Below, one piece after another: positions 15,363-25,206 of a stretch of DNA of 64,000 nt. Source of the DNA: Chryseobacterium aureum (GTDB lineage: Bacteria > Bacteroidota > Bacteroidia > Flavobacteriales > Weeksellaceae); assembly GCF_003971235.1 (NCBI RefSeq), contig NZ_CP034661.1, forward strand, positions 2,294,001-2,358,000, written 5' to 3'. Below the pieces are notes generated by a model. The model was given only the letters and a program-made list of their open reading frames with translations, was not told the DNA's origin and did no database searches. The translations under genes were made by a program, and so were the position numbers. Position 1 is the first letter of the stretch. Every line of letters begins with the position of its first letter.

Positions 15363-18107
15363 CTACAGATAATTTCTTAATTCATTAATTTCATTTTTTA
15401 ATTCTTGAATTGTTTCTTTTAATTCCTTTCCTGCTTTTAAATAAACATTAGGATAATCTTCTTTAAGACTCTCCATTAATATAAAATATATTGGCTTAAA
15501 AACAATTTGTAAATCAATCGCATTATTATCACTCTCAAAAAAGTCAATCAAAACTTTAACTTCATCCTTGGCTATGAGCAACAAGAAATAATCTACATAG
15601 TCAGAAAAAATTTTATGAGATTTATTCGTGTTATTTTCATCATATAAGTCATCAATATTTACTATTTGATCTTTAATAATATTTAAAGACCTATCTAATT
15701 TGTTATTCCATAATAGGATTTTAGCGTAAAGTAGCTTAGTACGTATTGATGTAGAGGAATTATCTTCCTTAAACACTTTTTCTAAAAGATCTAATGCCTG
15801 TGATTTCTGCTTAACTCTACGGCTGTAATATATACTTCTAGCCCAACAGCTCTCGAGATTCATAACACCTAGGTTAATGGCTTTTTGAAACATCTCATCA
15901 GATTCTCCGTAACTTCCAGACCTATTTAAGAGATGCGCAAGTTGGTGTGCTGATTCTCCATGGTTGTGAGCAATCCCCTCCCTTAGTATATGAATCGCGT
16001 CATCCAAAAGTTCCTGTCTAATATAAACCTGTGCCAATCCATCATATCCATCAAGATTATTATTCTCAATTGCTTTACTAAAGTAAGATTTAGCTTTATC
16101 AAAATCCGGATCAGTTTTAAGTAAATAAAAGTAACCGATGTTAATATCACTACCATCCTCTTCCAACGCAACTGCCTTCTTTAAAGCCTCTTCTGTTTCT
16201 TTATCGTTATTAAGCTTTTTAAAAACTCTAGCTAATTTGGTATTGGCACCCTCCACATTATTGTTTAAAGCCTTGGTATAGTATTTTTTAGCTTCCTGGT
16301 ATCTTTCCATTTCAAAATAAATATCCCCCAGCGCTAAAAAAGACGGCGTAAAACCTTTAGCTAATTTCTGGTACTTTATTGCAACCTCGTAATCCTTTTC
16401 CTCTAAAGCCATAACTCCTAATCGATATGCAGAATAAGGATGGGGATGGGGAAGCTCCAAGCTTTTCGTATAATATTCAATAGCTTTTGTTTTATCTTCA
16501 AGATATAAATCATAAATTACGGCTAATGTATTAGCTGTTAAAGCATCCTGATCATCAATTTCCCAAGCCTTTTCTGCATATTCAAGAGCTTTAATATAAT
16601 CTTCATTTTTTAAGTAAACATATATAGCTAAGGTGTAAAAATTTTTGTTTCTATCCGATATGCCTTCTATAAGCTGTGCAGCTTGCTTTAGCTCTCCCTT
16701 ATTTATTAATTTTCTAATTTTTATTAAAGTGTTAGACTTTGTATTTTTAAGCAATTTTTCAGGAAGTATTGAATTGGTTGTCTTAATAAGTTCATCTTTA
16801 AGTGACTCAGATATATTCTCGCAAGATAGAAAAGTGTTCCCCATATCAATAGCCGCATTTAAATCATAGTTTCCTAATTTTAAATTATTTATATGCTTTT
16901 TAATACGATTGGTAAGTTCTGCCTCGTCACACCAAGCATCAAAAAATCGCACCAACCAGATAACATTCGCTTGATCATTCTTTCTGCCAAATCTCATGAG
17001 ATACCATATATTCATGAATCTCTCTCTGATTCTATATAAATGATTTTTTGTATTGGTTTTAATTTTTTCAATTATTTGATTTTTTTCCAGATAAATAAGA
17101 ATTGAAGATATATTTTTACTTTCAAGCCTTGTATGTTGAGCAATTTCCTTTACTGAAATTGCATCCCAATTTTTAGCAATGGAATCAACAACCCTCTGTT
17201 GCTGCGTTGATAACTGATCTAGCTCAGCCTTATAAATTGGCGTCAAAGTATCAATTAATAAATACAGATCCTTAATTGCCTTTCCGTTTTCATTATCCAG
17301 AAAAATTTGAAATAAATATGATAAAGTCCTTGGAACACCACCCGTCAATCTTCTTAATGCTTCGATCCTTCCGGGATGGTTTGCAATAATTCTTTTTATT
17401 TGCTCTGCCTCTCCGTATTGTTCCCCTATTTTTATCAATAATTCCTCACATTCACTTTTAGTCAACCCATCCAACTGCATCAAATGTATGAAATCAAATG
17501 CCGGCTCCTGAAAATCAATAACTCCATCAAAAACACTTGTCGACGTTCCAATCAATACAAAATTTGAATTCGAAGATAAGATCTTTAAAAATCGAGCCTT
17601 TTCCGAATTTGATAATTTTTTCAGGTAAAAATTGACGTTTTCAATAAATAGAATAGCATACTTCCCCTCATTAGATAAAATGTTTTGCAAATATTCATAA
17701 GATTTCTCTTCAAAATGTACTTCATCTTTTTCACTTTCTATGATTTTAAGAATATTCTTCGACAATCCTTTGAATTCGTAATTATCTTCCAAATTTATTG
17801 CTACACTCTCCCAAAGGCTAGTCAAGTCAGACAATCCGTATTGTTCTTCAGAAAATATAATAGGAAAATATTTATTGGATAAAACCTCATTATCCTGTAT
17901 TTCATATCTCAATCTATGTACTAAAGTCGTTTTTCCCGCTCCTCTTTGGCCAACTATAACCGTGTTTTTAGGTTTCTTTTTCCCCTCTAGAAATAATCCG
18001 TTCTTTAGCTGGTCAAACTCCCAAGTCCTTACAACAAATCCATCAATTAGACTTGCTTTAACTTTGCTACCGGTATTATTTCTTAGTAAGACATCTTGAT
18101 TATTCAT
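15363..18107 (-). CDS. STAND-like P-loop ATPase with winged helix and TPR repeats
   Basis: A 914-residue protein. It has an N-terminal P-loop ATPase (Walker A GQRGAGKTT near residue 55, a Walker B-like LFIENVN near 155, sensor text LTGGVPRTLSYLF near 255). A winged helix follows (SVKEIAQHTRLESKNISSIL, ~320-360), then ~450 residues of TPR-type helices from ~490 (ALEYAEKAWEIDDQDALTANTLA). This is the architecture of STAND sensors such as NACHT or AVAST-type immune ATPases, but no C-terminal or N-terminal effector domain is visible. It stands alone between the candidate RNA and the recombinase, with 27-bp tandem repeats just upstream. Sensor role inferred. Confidence 0.75.
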   Translation of the reverse strand: MNNQDVLLRNNTGSKVKASLIDGFVVRTWEFDQLKNGLFLEGKKKPKNTVIVGQRGAGKTTLVHRLRYEIQDNEVLSNKYFPIIFSEEQYGLSDLTSLWESVAINLEDNYEFKGLSKNILKIIESEKDEVHFEEKSYEYLQNILSNEGKYAILFIENVNFYLKKLSNSEKARFLKILSSNSNFVLIGTSTSVFDGVIDFQEPAFDFIHLMQLDGLTKSECEELLIKIGEQYGEAEQIKRIIANHPGRIEALRRLTGGVPRTLSYLFQIFLDNENGKAIKDLYLLIDTLTPIYKAELDQLSTQQQRVVDSIAKNWDAISVKEIAQHTRLESKNISSILIYLEKNQIIEKIKTNTKNHLYRIRERFMNIWYLMRFGRKNDQANVIWLVRFFDAWCDEAELTNRIKKHINNLKLGNYDLNAAIDMGNTFLSCENISESLKDELIKTTNSILPEKLLKNTKSNTLIKIRKLINKGELKQAAQLIEGISDRNKNFYTLAIYVYLKNEDYIKALEYAEKAWEIDDQDALTANTLAVIYDLYLEDKTKAIEYYTKSLELPHPHPYSAYRLGVMALEEKDYEVAIKYQKLAKGFTPSFLALGDIYFEMERYQEAKKYYTKALNNNVEGANTKLARVFKKLNNDKETEEALKKAVALEEDGSDINIGYFYLLKTDPDFDKAKSYFSKAIENNNLDGYDGLAQVYIRQELLDDAIHILREGIAHNHGESAHQLAHLLNRSGSYGESDEMFQKAINLGVMNLESCWARSIYYSRRVKQKSQALDLLEKVFKEDNSSTSIRTKLLYAKILLWNNKLDRSLNIIKDQIVNIDDLYDENNTNKSHKIFSDYVDYFLLLIAKDEVKVLIDFFESDNNAIDLQIVFKPIYFILMESLKEDYPNVYLKAGKELKETIQELKNEINELRNYL

Positions 18108-18108
18108 C

Positions 18109-18198
18109 TTAACGATTTTATTTTCGTCAAATTTATTGACTTTTTTTTAATCGTCAAAATTTTTAACGATTATTTTATTGTCAAATTATATTCGTCAA
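18109..18198. repeat. Three 27-bp tandem repeats upstream of the TPR-ATPase gene
   Basis: The units start at 18109, 18136 and 18163, each beginning with TTAACGA or TTGACTT and containing T(C/T)GTCAA 15 bases in (18124, 18151, 18178). A fourth TCGTCAA is at 18192. The exact 27-base period and the position directly before the start codon at 18107 suggest an operator array for cooperative binding, perhaps by the winged helix of the encoded protein. Confidence 0.6.
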
Positions 18199-18306
18199 TA
18201 AGGCATCGCTAAATAACCTCTTTACTTCAATTTGATTAACACTATCCTAAATCATGCATTCCGAGATGTGAAAGTTCGTCATCTATCCTAAAAACCGCTC
18301 GATCAT

Positions 18307-18915
18307 TTATCTTTTTTTGATTTCCATTTCCTTAATTTCTTCATTTGTATGACTATCAAGGATTTTAGCATAACGATAAAACGTTGCTCTTGTTAATCCT
18401 AATGCCTTATAAATCTCTTCAGGCGTTTTAGTATTATCTCTATATAATGAACGCATAATTATAAGTTTAGACACTTTTTCTTTTGTAAATCCTTTTGGTC
18501 GTCCTCCGGTTCTTCCCCTCGCTCTTGCAGATTGTAAACCGGCATTTGTCCTCTCTCTGATCAGCTCTCGTTCATACTCAGATAAAGAAGCCATTAAATT
18601 TAAAAAAAGTCGGCCGTTCATGGTGGAAGTATCTACCCCATCACTTATACCTTTTATTATAATGCCTTTATCACTTAAGCTCAAAACAAGGTCAATAATA
18701 TTTTTCAGGCTTCTCCCTAAGCGGTCTAGTCGCCAAACATACAATTCATCGCCTTCCCTAAACTGTTCAATCATCTTATCGAGTTCCGGACGATTTTTTG
18801 TTGTCCCAGAAATTTTCTCCTGGTAAATTTTTTCGCAGCCTGCTTTTTCAAGAGCTTCAATTTGTAAATCTAAATTTTGGTCTTTGGTTGAAACCCGAGC
18901 GTATCCTATTTTCAT
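18307..18915 (-). CDS. Serine recombinase (resolvase/invertase family)
   Basis: A 202-residue small serine recombinase. The catalytic Ser9 lies in YARVSTKDQ, and the arginine cluster is present in WRLDRLGRSL and LIRERTNAGL. The C-terminal ~45 residues form a helix-turn-helix (EEIYKALGLTRATFYRYAK). Such enzymes resolve or invert DNA between short sites. No copy of a classical res site was recognised, but upstream of the gene lie a 22-bp perfect palindrome (19001-19022) and an inverted match to the cassette junction repeat (19028-19040). Role in this element unknown. Confidence 0.93.
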   Translation of the reverse strand: MKIGYARVSTKDQNLDLQIEALEKAGCEKIYQEKISGTTKNRPELDKMIEQFREGDELYVWRLDRLGRSLKNIIDLVLSLSDKGIIIKGISDGVDTSTMNGRLFLNLMASLSEYERELIRERTNAGLQSARARGRTGGRPKGFTKEKVSKLIIMRSLYRDNTKTPEEIYKALGLTRATFYRYAKILDSHTNEEIKEMEIKKR

Positions 18916-19000
18916 ATTTTGTTACATTAAACTCATACTTTGTAAATTTATGAAACTTTGTTTATTGATACGACATTATGAGAAAACATATTAAAAAATT

Positions 19001-19022
19001 AAGTGATCAGATCTGATCACTT
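19001..19022 (-). terminator. 22-bp perfect palindrome; probable terminator
   Basis: AAGTGATCAGATCTGATCACTT is a perfect 22-bp palindrome. On the minus strand it is followed by AATTTTTTAAT, so it can end transcription of the giant helicase gene (stop at 19118). Its symmetry and its position before the recombinase gene also allow a protein-binding role. Confidence 0.55.
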
Positions 19023-19027
19023 TAAAA

Positions 19028-19040
19028 AATCTCACAAAAC
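19028..19040 (+). repeat. Inverted match to the cassette junction repeat
   Basis: AATCTCACAAAAC is identical over 13 bases to the reverse complement of junction repeats 1 and 4 (GTTTTGTGAGATT), in the opposite orientation and 7.8 kb from the array. It lies upstream of the serine recombinase gene. It may be coincidence or a recombination target. Confidence 0.35.
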
Positions 19041-19117
19041 CACCGTTTAAAGAATGATAAAAAAAATAAAATTGTTACAGAATTATAAAATATCTATTGC
19101 TGAACAAAAATTGTGAC

Positions 19118-22100
19118 TTACCGTTTTCGCAATAAATAACCTTTTGATTCTCCTTCAACAATATTTTCTTCTTTATCACATATATCCCTGTTTGAGTATT
19201 TATTTTTAAACAATTCAGAATTCTCTCTTTCCCTTTCTTTTATGTAATCGCGGTTTTCTGCAATTCGCAGAGATTCTTCTTTTTCTAACCGATATTGAGA
19301 CACTAACTCTTCTCTTAGCCGCGGCAGGTTCTCTATTTGTAACTCCAGTTTTTCGATTTTGGCTTTGCTGATTTCAGTTTGTTTTTCTATTTCTGTAACA
19401 TTTACCCCATTTTCAATGAGTTTCTGTGCAACTTTTTCAACATCTGCTTTAGCAAGTTCTATCATCCTTAGATAGTGCGGAAGCTGACCTATCCAATAGT
19501 CTGCTTTTTCGTCACCTTCATTAGCATAACCTTCAATTCTATTATAAGTAAGTTCTGCATGGGTGACTTTTTCGTTTTCTTTCGTATATTCATCATATTT
19601 CCTCAAAACAAAAGCACTGTCGGCAAGGAATTTATTTTTTTCGTTTTCAATTTTTTTCTGCAGGATTTCAATTTCAATATTGGCTCTGGTTTCAGGATTG
19701 GTGATAATGGCAGTTTTCAGTTCCTGTGCATTGATGTCTGAAACATCAATTACATCTGCACCTTTTCTCATTGCTTCAAGATACCTTGCCTGTTTGGCCT
19801 GCAGTTTCTGAAGCATAAAAACATCTATGCTGTCATTGGTAAGCATAAAGTTTGCTCTGATATTTTCATGCCTGTTTCCCTGCCTCCAAAATCGTCCCTC
19901 TACCTGTCTTAAGGATGTAAAATTATAGGGCAAAGTCAGTAAATACATATCGGAGGTATTATCCTGGAGATTCATACCTTCCTGAATAGCTTCACTTCCT
20001 ATGACAATTTTTATTTTTCCTGAATTGAAATCATCCTGGATCTTCAATCGGTTAGCCTTACTTGTGGCTCCGGTGATAATTCCTACTTCTTCAGGCTTAT
20101 ACCCTACTTCCTGCACTAGATACTCTTTAAGTTTTGGAAATTCTTCCACCGCAAGCTCTGAATAAATAATCTGCCCAGATTCGGGAATGTCTTTTTTATT
20201 TTGCCTGATTAGATTCATTGTTTCATTTAATTTGGGAGAATTTTCCACAAACTCTTTTACAGTAGGGTTTTCATCATCATAATACGGTGAGAGATATGGA
20301 GATATTGCAATTTTTCTTGCATTTAAAATGTGAGTAAGGATTGCTCCTTTTTCCCTATCATTAAAACTTTCGGTCAACAAATCATATTGCTCCTGGGTCA
20401 GGTCATTCTGCTCAATTTTATATTCTTTATTAAATTTATTAGGACGTACCAGCTCTGGATTATCTTCCTCCCCTTTGATGTCAATAAATTCAGAAAGGAG
20501 CTGTTGAAAAAGAGAATTATTTTTAAACCGCCGGACATTGGTTTTAAATTTCACATCACCTTTAGCATCAATTTCCATATCATTATCAGCTTCCATAAAG
20601 GTCTCGAAGAAAGTGTTTACATTGAAATAGCCTGACTCCATTAAACGATCATTTGCAATGAGTGAAAGAATGGAATAATATTCCAGAGGTTTATTCGTAA
20701 AAGGAGTTGCAGAAAGAAGAGATACATTTCTTCCGTTATTTTGCTCCTGAATATATTGTGCTGCCATCCAGGTATTGATTCCAAGCTTGGAAGTCTGCTG
20801 GTTCTGGCTCCGGAAATCAGAAGCAAAACGCCGGTCTTCAATTCTTACCTTACCTACAATATGATTGGCATTATGCGCTTCGTCAAAGGTAAGATGGTCA
20901 AATCCGAAATCCTGCCAATCATAAATTTTCCCACGTTTCATTTTCCCCTGCATTTCCTTATCCTTTTCAAGTTCTTTTTGGAAATCTCTTTCTGAGTTCG
21001 TTATTCCCTTGAGCTCGCTCGCCGAAATATAGTTAAAGCGTGAGGCCAGCCTCTCTGTTATTTCATTTGAAAAACCGATATTATTAAAACCTTCGTAAGT
21101 AACGAGTGTAATTTCGCCATCTTTATTATCAAATTTTGACAAATCATAATCTCTACCAAGGTTTCCTAAGATATTTACTTTCGCATGTGGAATAGTTTCA
21201 GCAATTGTATCCACCCATTGTTTGAGAATACTGTTGTTAGGAACAACAATCAAAGGCCTAAAAGCATTCCCTCTTTCCATTGCTTCGTGCATAGCTAGTA
21301 TTCCTGACAAAGTTTTCCCGAAACCCACCTCATGAGCAAGCAAGCCGACTCCCTTCGTGGTCATTCTGCCAATTCCACCTTTCTGAACCTCGGTTAACCG
21401 TAATTCCTTTCCTTTAAAATTTTGATATATGTTTGAAAACAAAGGAAATTTAGAATAGTCAGGCACATGAATATTATTGTAATTCTTATTGAAATCCTTA
21501 ACAAAACGTTCTTTTAATTCTTCAGACAGTTCCTCTCTGATAAATTTGCCAAATAAATCATTGGCAGCTTCCTTTCTTCTTTCCCTAATAAGTGCATTTC
21601 TTTCTTTATCACTTCCAGTGACGGATTCATTATCTACAAATTCCCGGACTTCCCATGATGATGAACCGCCAAAAGCTTCAGAAGGAAGATCTCTTATAAA
21701 ATCCTTGAATTTTTCAGCCAAGTTATATTTAACAATCATAGGTTCGGACTGTCTACTTGTTCCATTCCATTGTAATCTTTCAACAGTTCCCAGATGAAAT
21801 TGATGGACAAACTCATGGTTTGGGCTCATACTGATCTGTTCCAGAGATTTAGCTTTGGGGAGAACGCTTTCCAACAATGCCTTTTGCTTTTCATATTGGT
21901 CCTTAGTTCCTCCGTTAGCATTTTTCTTGGAAAAATCCTTTTCAAGCTGTTCTAATTTCTTATATATATTTCCTTCAGCATAATAAAAATCGTGCACCCA
22001 CCGTCCATCAATGTAATTCGCAAATGCATAATGTTGAGCATGATTATTTAACGTTCCGTCATAATGGGTATCTTTAAAAGCGTTAAGAAGTTCCTGTGAT

Positions 22101-24478
22101 AGATCAGAACTGTTCTGCATAGATGCAGCAACAATGCTGTCCTCTTTTTTGAATTGGTATTTGAGAATACCCGGTTTTATATCTGGTTTAGACTGAATCT
22201 TGTATTCTTCATTTTTTACAGTACTCCTTTGCAGTATTTTCTCTGCATTCTTGAAAAGCTTATCAAGTTGATCAGGTGAAAGAGTATCTATTGATTTATT
22301 GTACTTTTCATATTTTCGTATTTCAGCATTGACTGATGGAGATTTGAATTTAATATCATTCAATGTTTGAAGAACTTCAATGATTTTATTTTGAGCGTTG
22401 GTAAGCAATGTTTTCCTTTCCTCCCGTTTATCAGAAATAGCAGATTGTGCCGTCTCTTCTATACTTAGTAATGCTGAAGGATCATCAACTTGCTGAATCG
22501 TGTCGTTATTAGTGAAATAATCTTCAAAAAGATTTCCTATCCTTTCAGTACTGTTTTGAGATAAGATTTTTTCAATTTGCGAAAATGCGTTATCAAGGGT
22601 TCCGGAAACATATGTTTCCATTCTTCCAAACTGATTGGTTCGCTCTTTAATTTCTCCCAAAACCTTATCCTGGTGATGTTCAAAATAGCCAGAAATATCC
22701 TGAGCTTTTTTGGAAGTATTTTTCTTTAGGATGATGATATCGGTTCCGATCTTAGTTCCGGCAAAGGTGCCGGAAGGCAGCCTGAATGCATTTGTTATAT
22801 CGGCTCCGTTTAATTTTTTCTGCCTGTTTAGCCAACCGGAAGGGAGCACCATCGCCAAAGTTCCACCGTCCTTGAGGACATCAAGACTGCGCTTAACGAA
22901 ATAATCTTCATATTTAGATAAAGAGGGCTCTTCTCCTAACCCCTTGTAATAGCCTCTATGGTCACCATAAGGCGGATTGCCTATAATAAGGTCGTACCTG
23001 TTTTTAAATTCCTGCGGATCTATTTTTAAGCCTGTGTCGCTAATAAATTCGGTTTCAAATGACCGTAAGTTAATGTCCATTTCAGGATGAAAAATTTTAG
23101 CAATTTTTGCTGTGGTTTCATTGATTTCAAACCCGATAATTTCGCTTTTTGCAGCAAGACCTTTAGCCGCATAAACAAAGTTTCCTGTTCCGATACTTGG
23201 TTCTAAAACCCTGATCTCATTATTTCCTTTAAAATCGCCTTTTATGAGATTATGAACAGTTTCAACAATTGTGGAATCGGTATAATATTCATCTAAAATC
23301 CCCCGACCCTTTTTATCTGTTCCTCCGGATTTAAACTGGTTGCAGATATCCTTCAAATCATCTGTGATAATAAGGTTTTCTTTGAGCAGGATTTTCCTAT
23401 CATCAGAAACAAAGCAGGCTGCGGAAACTACTTCCGCAACCTGTTCATTAGTAATTTTTTGCTCCTTATACTGCAAGATAAGAGCATCTAAGTCCTTTAT
23501 ACCTGTCGTTGAACCTAATACTCTGCCCAGGGAATGTTGTTCTTCTTCATTTTCTCGAACATCATTTTGTTGTGGGCCAGTTGCAGATCTTCCTCCTTGC
23601 TCTCCTCCCAAATCTCTCCATTCTGCGCCTGCAAGTCCATTTCCAGCATTGTTGTCGACCACTGCTTGTCCTGAAGTGTTATTTCGGTTTTGGACGGGTT
23701 GGCTTTTCTCGAAAGATTCTCCAACACTTTGTCTAGATATTCCGGACTCCACTTGCTGAGATTGGGAAACTCCTGCGGATTTAATGGTGGTATTTTCATC
23801 TTTTGAAATGTTTAATGTATCAAAATTACTGATTTTCTGTTCATTGTTGACCTTGTTTCTCAAATAATGATTAAGCGTCCTGTTTCCAGTTTCTGAAATA
23901 CTGTACAATGGACGGACATCACGGACATTACTGCCTTTAAAAAGATTTAAAATTCTTTGGGTTGCATCATTTCCCTGGGAACTACTACTCATGCACAACA
24001 TCACTTTCCCATCAAAATGTTTGTATTCTTCGAATAGTATATCTATATTCGCTGCTGAATTCAGTGTAACCAATGTTCTTGTGTTCTTACGGTTTTCCAT
24101 CTCTAGAAGACGCAGAAACGATAGAGTATCCAAAGCATTTTCAAAAACTACCATCTCATTTTTGACTCCTTTAATCTCAGATATACCAGGTTTACCAATT
24201 AAGCCGTGATTATCCGGATATAGAATTTCAAATCCGCCGGAATGAGTTGACATTGCGACACCTAAATATTTTTTCCCTTCATACTGATAATAAACCTGAG
24301 ATGTATTCTGATGAATGAGACTTATTGAAATCCCTTGTTCTTCAAAATATTCTGTAAACTTATACTGATGTGGGCTTAATTGACTGATCAATTTTGCATG
24401 AACATTGTGTTCTGCAAAAGTTTTTGATTCTTCCCTTGGAAAATCTGGCATACCGTTACTTTTTTTTCCTGCTTTCAA
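19118..24478 (-). CDS. Giant Toprim-like / N6-adenine methylase / SNF2-type helicase protein
   Basis: A 1,786-residue protein typical of large Bacteroidota conjugative elements. The N-terminal ~230 residues include a Toprim-like segment (VFENALDTLSFLRLL). A methyltransferase follows with NPPYG near residue 498 and an upstream SAM motif (VLEPSIGTGNFVYAA). The helicase part has Walker A-like HEVGFGKTLS (~1,050), DEAH (~1,200), LLSATPF (~1,250) and the arginine-finger text QVEGRFWRQGN (~1,525). A coiled coil ends the protein. It resembles phage and plasmid anti-restriction proteins of the DarB type, so protecting incoming element DNA by methylation is plausible but inferred. It overlaps the lipoprotein gene by 23 bases. 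Confidence 0.88.
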   Translation of the reverse strand: MKAGKKSNGMPDFPREESKTFAEHNVHAKLISQLSPHQYKFTEYFEEQGISISLIHQNTSQVYYQYEGKKYLGVAMSTHSGGFEILYPDNHGLIGKPGISEIKGVKNEMVVFENALDTLSFLRLLEMENRKNTRTLVTLNSAANIDILFEEYKHFDGKVMLCMSSSSQGNDATQRILNLFKGSNVRDVRPLYSISETGNRTLNHYLRNKVNNEQKISNFDTLNISKDENTTIKSAGVSQSQQVESGISRQSVGESFEKSQPVQNRNNTSGQAVVDNNAGNGLAGAEWRDLGGEQGGRSATGPQQNDVRENEEEQHSLGRVLGSTTGIKDLDALILQYKEQKITNEQVAEVVSAACFVSDDRKILLKENLIITDDLKDICNQFKSGGTDKKGRGILDEYYTDSTIVETVHNLIKGDFKGNNEIRVLEPSIGTGNFVYAAKGLAAKSEIIGFEINETTAKIAKIFHPEMDINLRSFETEFISDTGLKIDPQEFKNRYDLIIGNPPYGDHRGYYKGLGEEPSLSKYEDYFVKRSLDVLKDGGTLAMVLPSGWLNRQKKLNGADITNAFRLPSGTFAGTKIGTDIIILKKNTSKKAQDISGYFEHHQDKVLGEIKERTNQFGRMETYVSGTLDNAFSQIEKILSQNSTERIGNLFEDYFTNNDTIQQVDDPSALLSIEETAQSAISDKREERKTLLTNAQNKIIEVLQTLNDIKFKSPSVNAEIRKYEKYNKSIDTLSPDQLDKLFKNAEKILQRSTVKNEEYKIQSKPDIKPGILKYQFKKEDSIVAASMQNSSDLSQELLNAFKDTHYDGTLNNHAQHYAFANYIDGRWVHDFYYAEGNIYKKLEQLEKDFSKKNANGGTKDQYEKQKALLESVLPKAKSLEQISMSPNHEFVHQFHLGTVERLQWNGTSRQSEPMIVKYNLAEKFKDFIRDLPSEAFGGSSSWEVREFVDNESVTGSDKERNALIRERRKEAANDLFGKFIREELSEELKERFVKDFNKNYNNIHVPDYSKFPLFSNIYQNFKGKELRLTEVQKGGIGRMTTKGVGLLAHEVGFGKTLSGILAMHEAMERGNAFRPLIVVPNNSILKQWVDTIAETIPHAKVNILGNLGRDYDLSKFDNKDGEITLVTYEGFNNIGFSNEITERLASRFNYISASELKGITNSERDFQKELEKDKEMQGKMKRGKIYDWQDFGFDHLTFDEAHNANHIVGKVRIEDRRFASDFRSQNQQTSKLGINTWMAAQYIQEQNNGRNVSLLSATPFTNKPLEYYSILSLIANDRLMESGYFNVNTFFETFMEADNDMEIDAKGDVKFKTNVRRFKNNSLFQQLLSEFIDIKGEEDNPELVRPNKFNKEYKIEQNDLTQEQYDLLTESFNDREKGAILTHILNARKIAISPYLSPYYDDENPTVKEFVENSPKLNETMNLIRQNKKDIPESGQIIYSELAVEEFPKLKEYLVQEVGYKPEEVGIITGATSKANRLKIQDDFNSGKIKIVIGSEAIQEGMNLQDNTSDMYLLTLPYNFTSLRQVEGRFWRQGNRHENIRANFMLTNDSIDVFMLQKLQAKQARYLEAMRKGADVIDVSDINAQELKTAIITNPETRANIEIEILQKKIENEKNKFLADSAFVLRKYDEYTKENEKVTHAELTYNRIEGYANEGDEKADYWIGQLPHYLRMIELAKADVEKVAQKLIENGVNVTEIEKQTEISKAKIEKLELQIENLPRLREELVSQYRLEKEESLRIAENRDYIKERERENSELFKNKYSNRDICDKEENIVEGESKGYLLRKR

Positions 24479-25136
24479 TATAGCGGTTAAACTTAAAAAT
24501 TTCCTCTGCTTCTAAATCCCAGGTTTTTCTTGGGATCAGCTGCATGGAGACAAAAATGTCTTTTTGTTTATCATAAGAATCAATCCTTTCAATTCTTCCG
24601 TGATAATCATTATCCACTTCTTTATAAAAGGAATATGGCAGAATGGTATCGGTGGGATAAATATAATATCGTGTATAATTCCAGGGTGAGTTAATTTCAA
24701 AACGCTTATAATGCTTTTTGAAAAGAATAGTATCACTTAGATTTCTACGATTCCTGTAATTAAGGATCTGATCTTTTGTAAAAATTGCTCCAGCATTTTT
24801 ACGATAAACTAAAATCGGTTTTTGTTTTTTTTGTACTTCCGCTAACAATGCAGCTGCATGATCATTTTCCAGAACATAAAAAACAGAATCTTTAATAAAA
24901 TAAGTTACCTTGGTCATTTCGGGAAATTCCAATTCGGGAACCATCTCTATAATCGAATCATGTTTATAATTGAGCTTTGAAACGTGAAAACTCCGCATAT
25001 TATCCAAGCCTCTGGAGGCATCGAAATATACATTTGAAATAATATCAATCCCACCTTTTTCGGATGGAATTCTTTTACTGCAGGAAATCACTACAGCAAA
25101 GAGAAAAATAATTGAAAGTAAAAAGATTTTTTTCAT
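24456..25136 (-). CDS. Lipoprotein of the conjugative element
   Basis: A 226-residue protein starting at ATG 25136 (MKKIFLLSIIFLFAVVISCSKR), which gives a clean type II signal peptide with the lipidated Cys in VVISCS. An upstream in-frame start at 25205 would place 23 residues before the signal and is less likely. The body is strand-rich with no recognised family. Its end overlaps the start of the giant helicase gene, indicating translational coupling. Probably exported to the periplasmic face or outer membrane. Confidence 0.7.
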   Translation of the reverse strand: MKKIFLLSIIFLFAVVISCSKRIPSEKGGIDIISNVYFDASRGLDNMRSFHVSKLNYKHDSIIEMVPELEFPEMTKVTYFIKDSVFYVLENDHAAALLAEVQKKQKPILVYRKNAGAIFTKDQILNYRNRRNLSDTILFKKHYKRFEINSPWNYTRYYIYPTDTILPYSFYKEVDNDYHGRIERIDSYDKQKDIFVSMQLIPRKTWDLEAEEIFKFNRYIESRKKK

Positions 25137-25206
25137 ATATACGGGTAATAACAAAACGGTAAAACATATTTGTACCGCTTTGTTATGGTTTTTTATCAAT
25201 ATCAAT

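Noticed and set aside
18109..18198. Regular 27-bp repeats as a CRISPR array
   Set aside because: The whole unit is repeated and degenerate; there is no conserved repeat with variable spacers, and no cas genes are present.
23340..23799. Long plus-strand and alternative minus-strand frames inside the giant helicase gene
   Set aside because: Shadow frames of a conserved 1,786-residue protein; no independent start context or domain.
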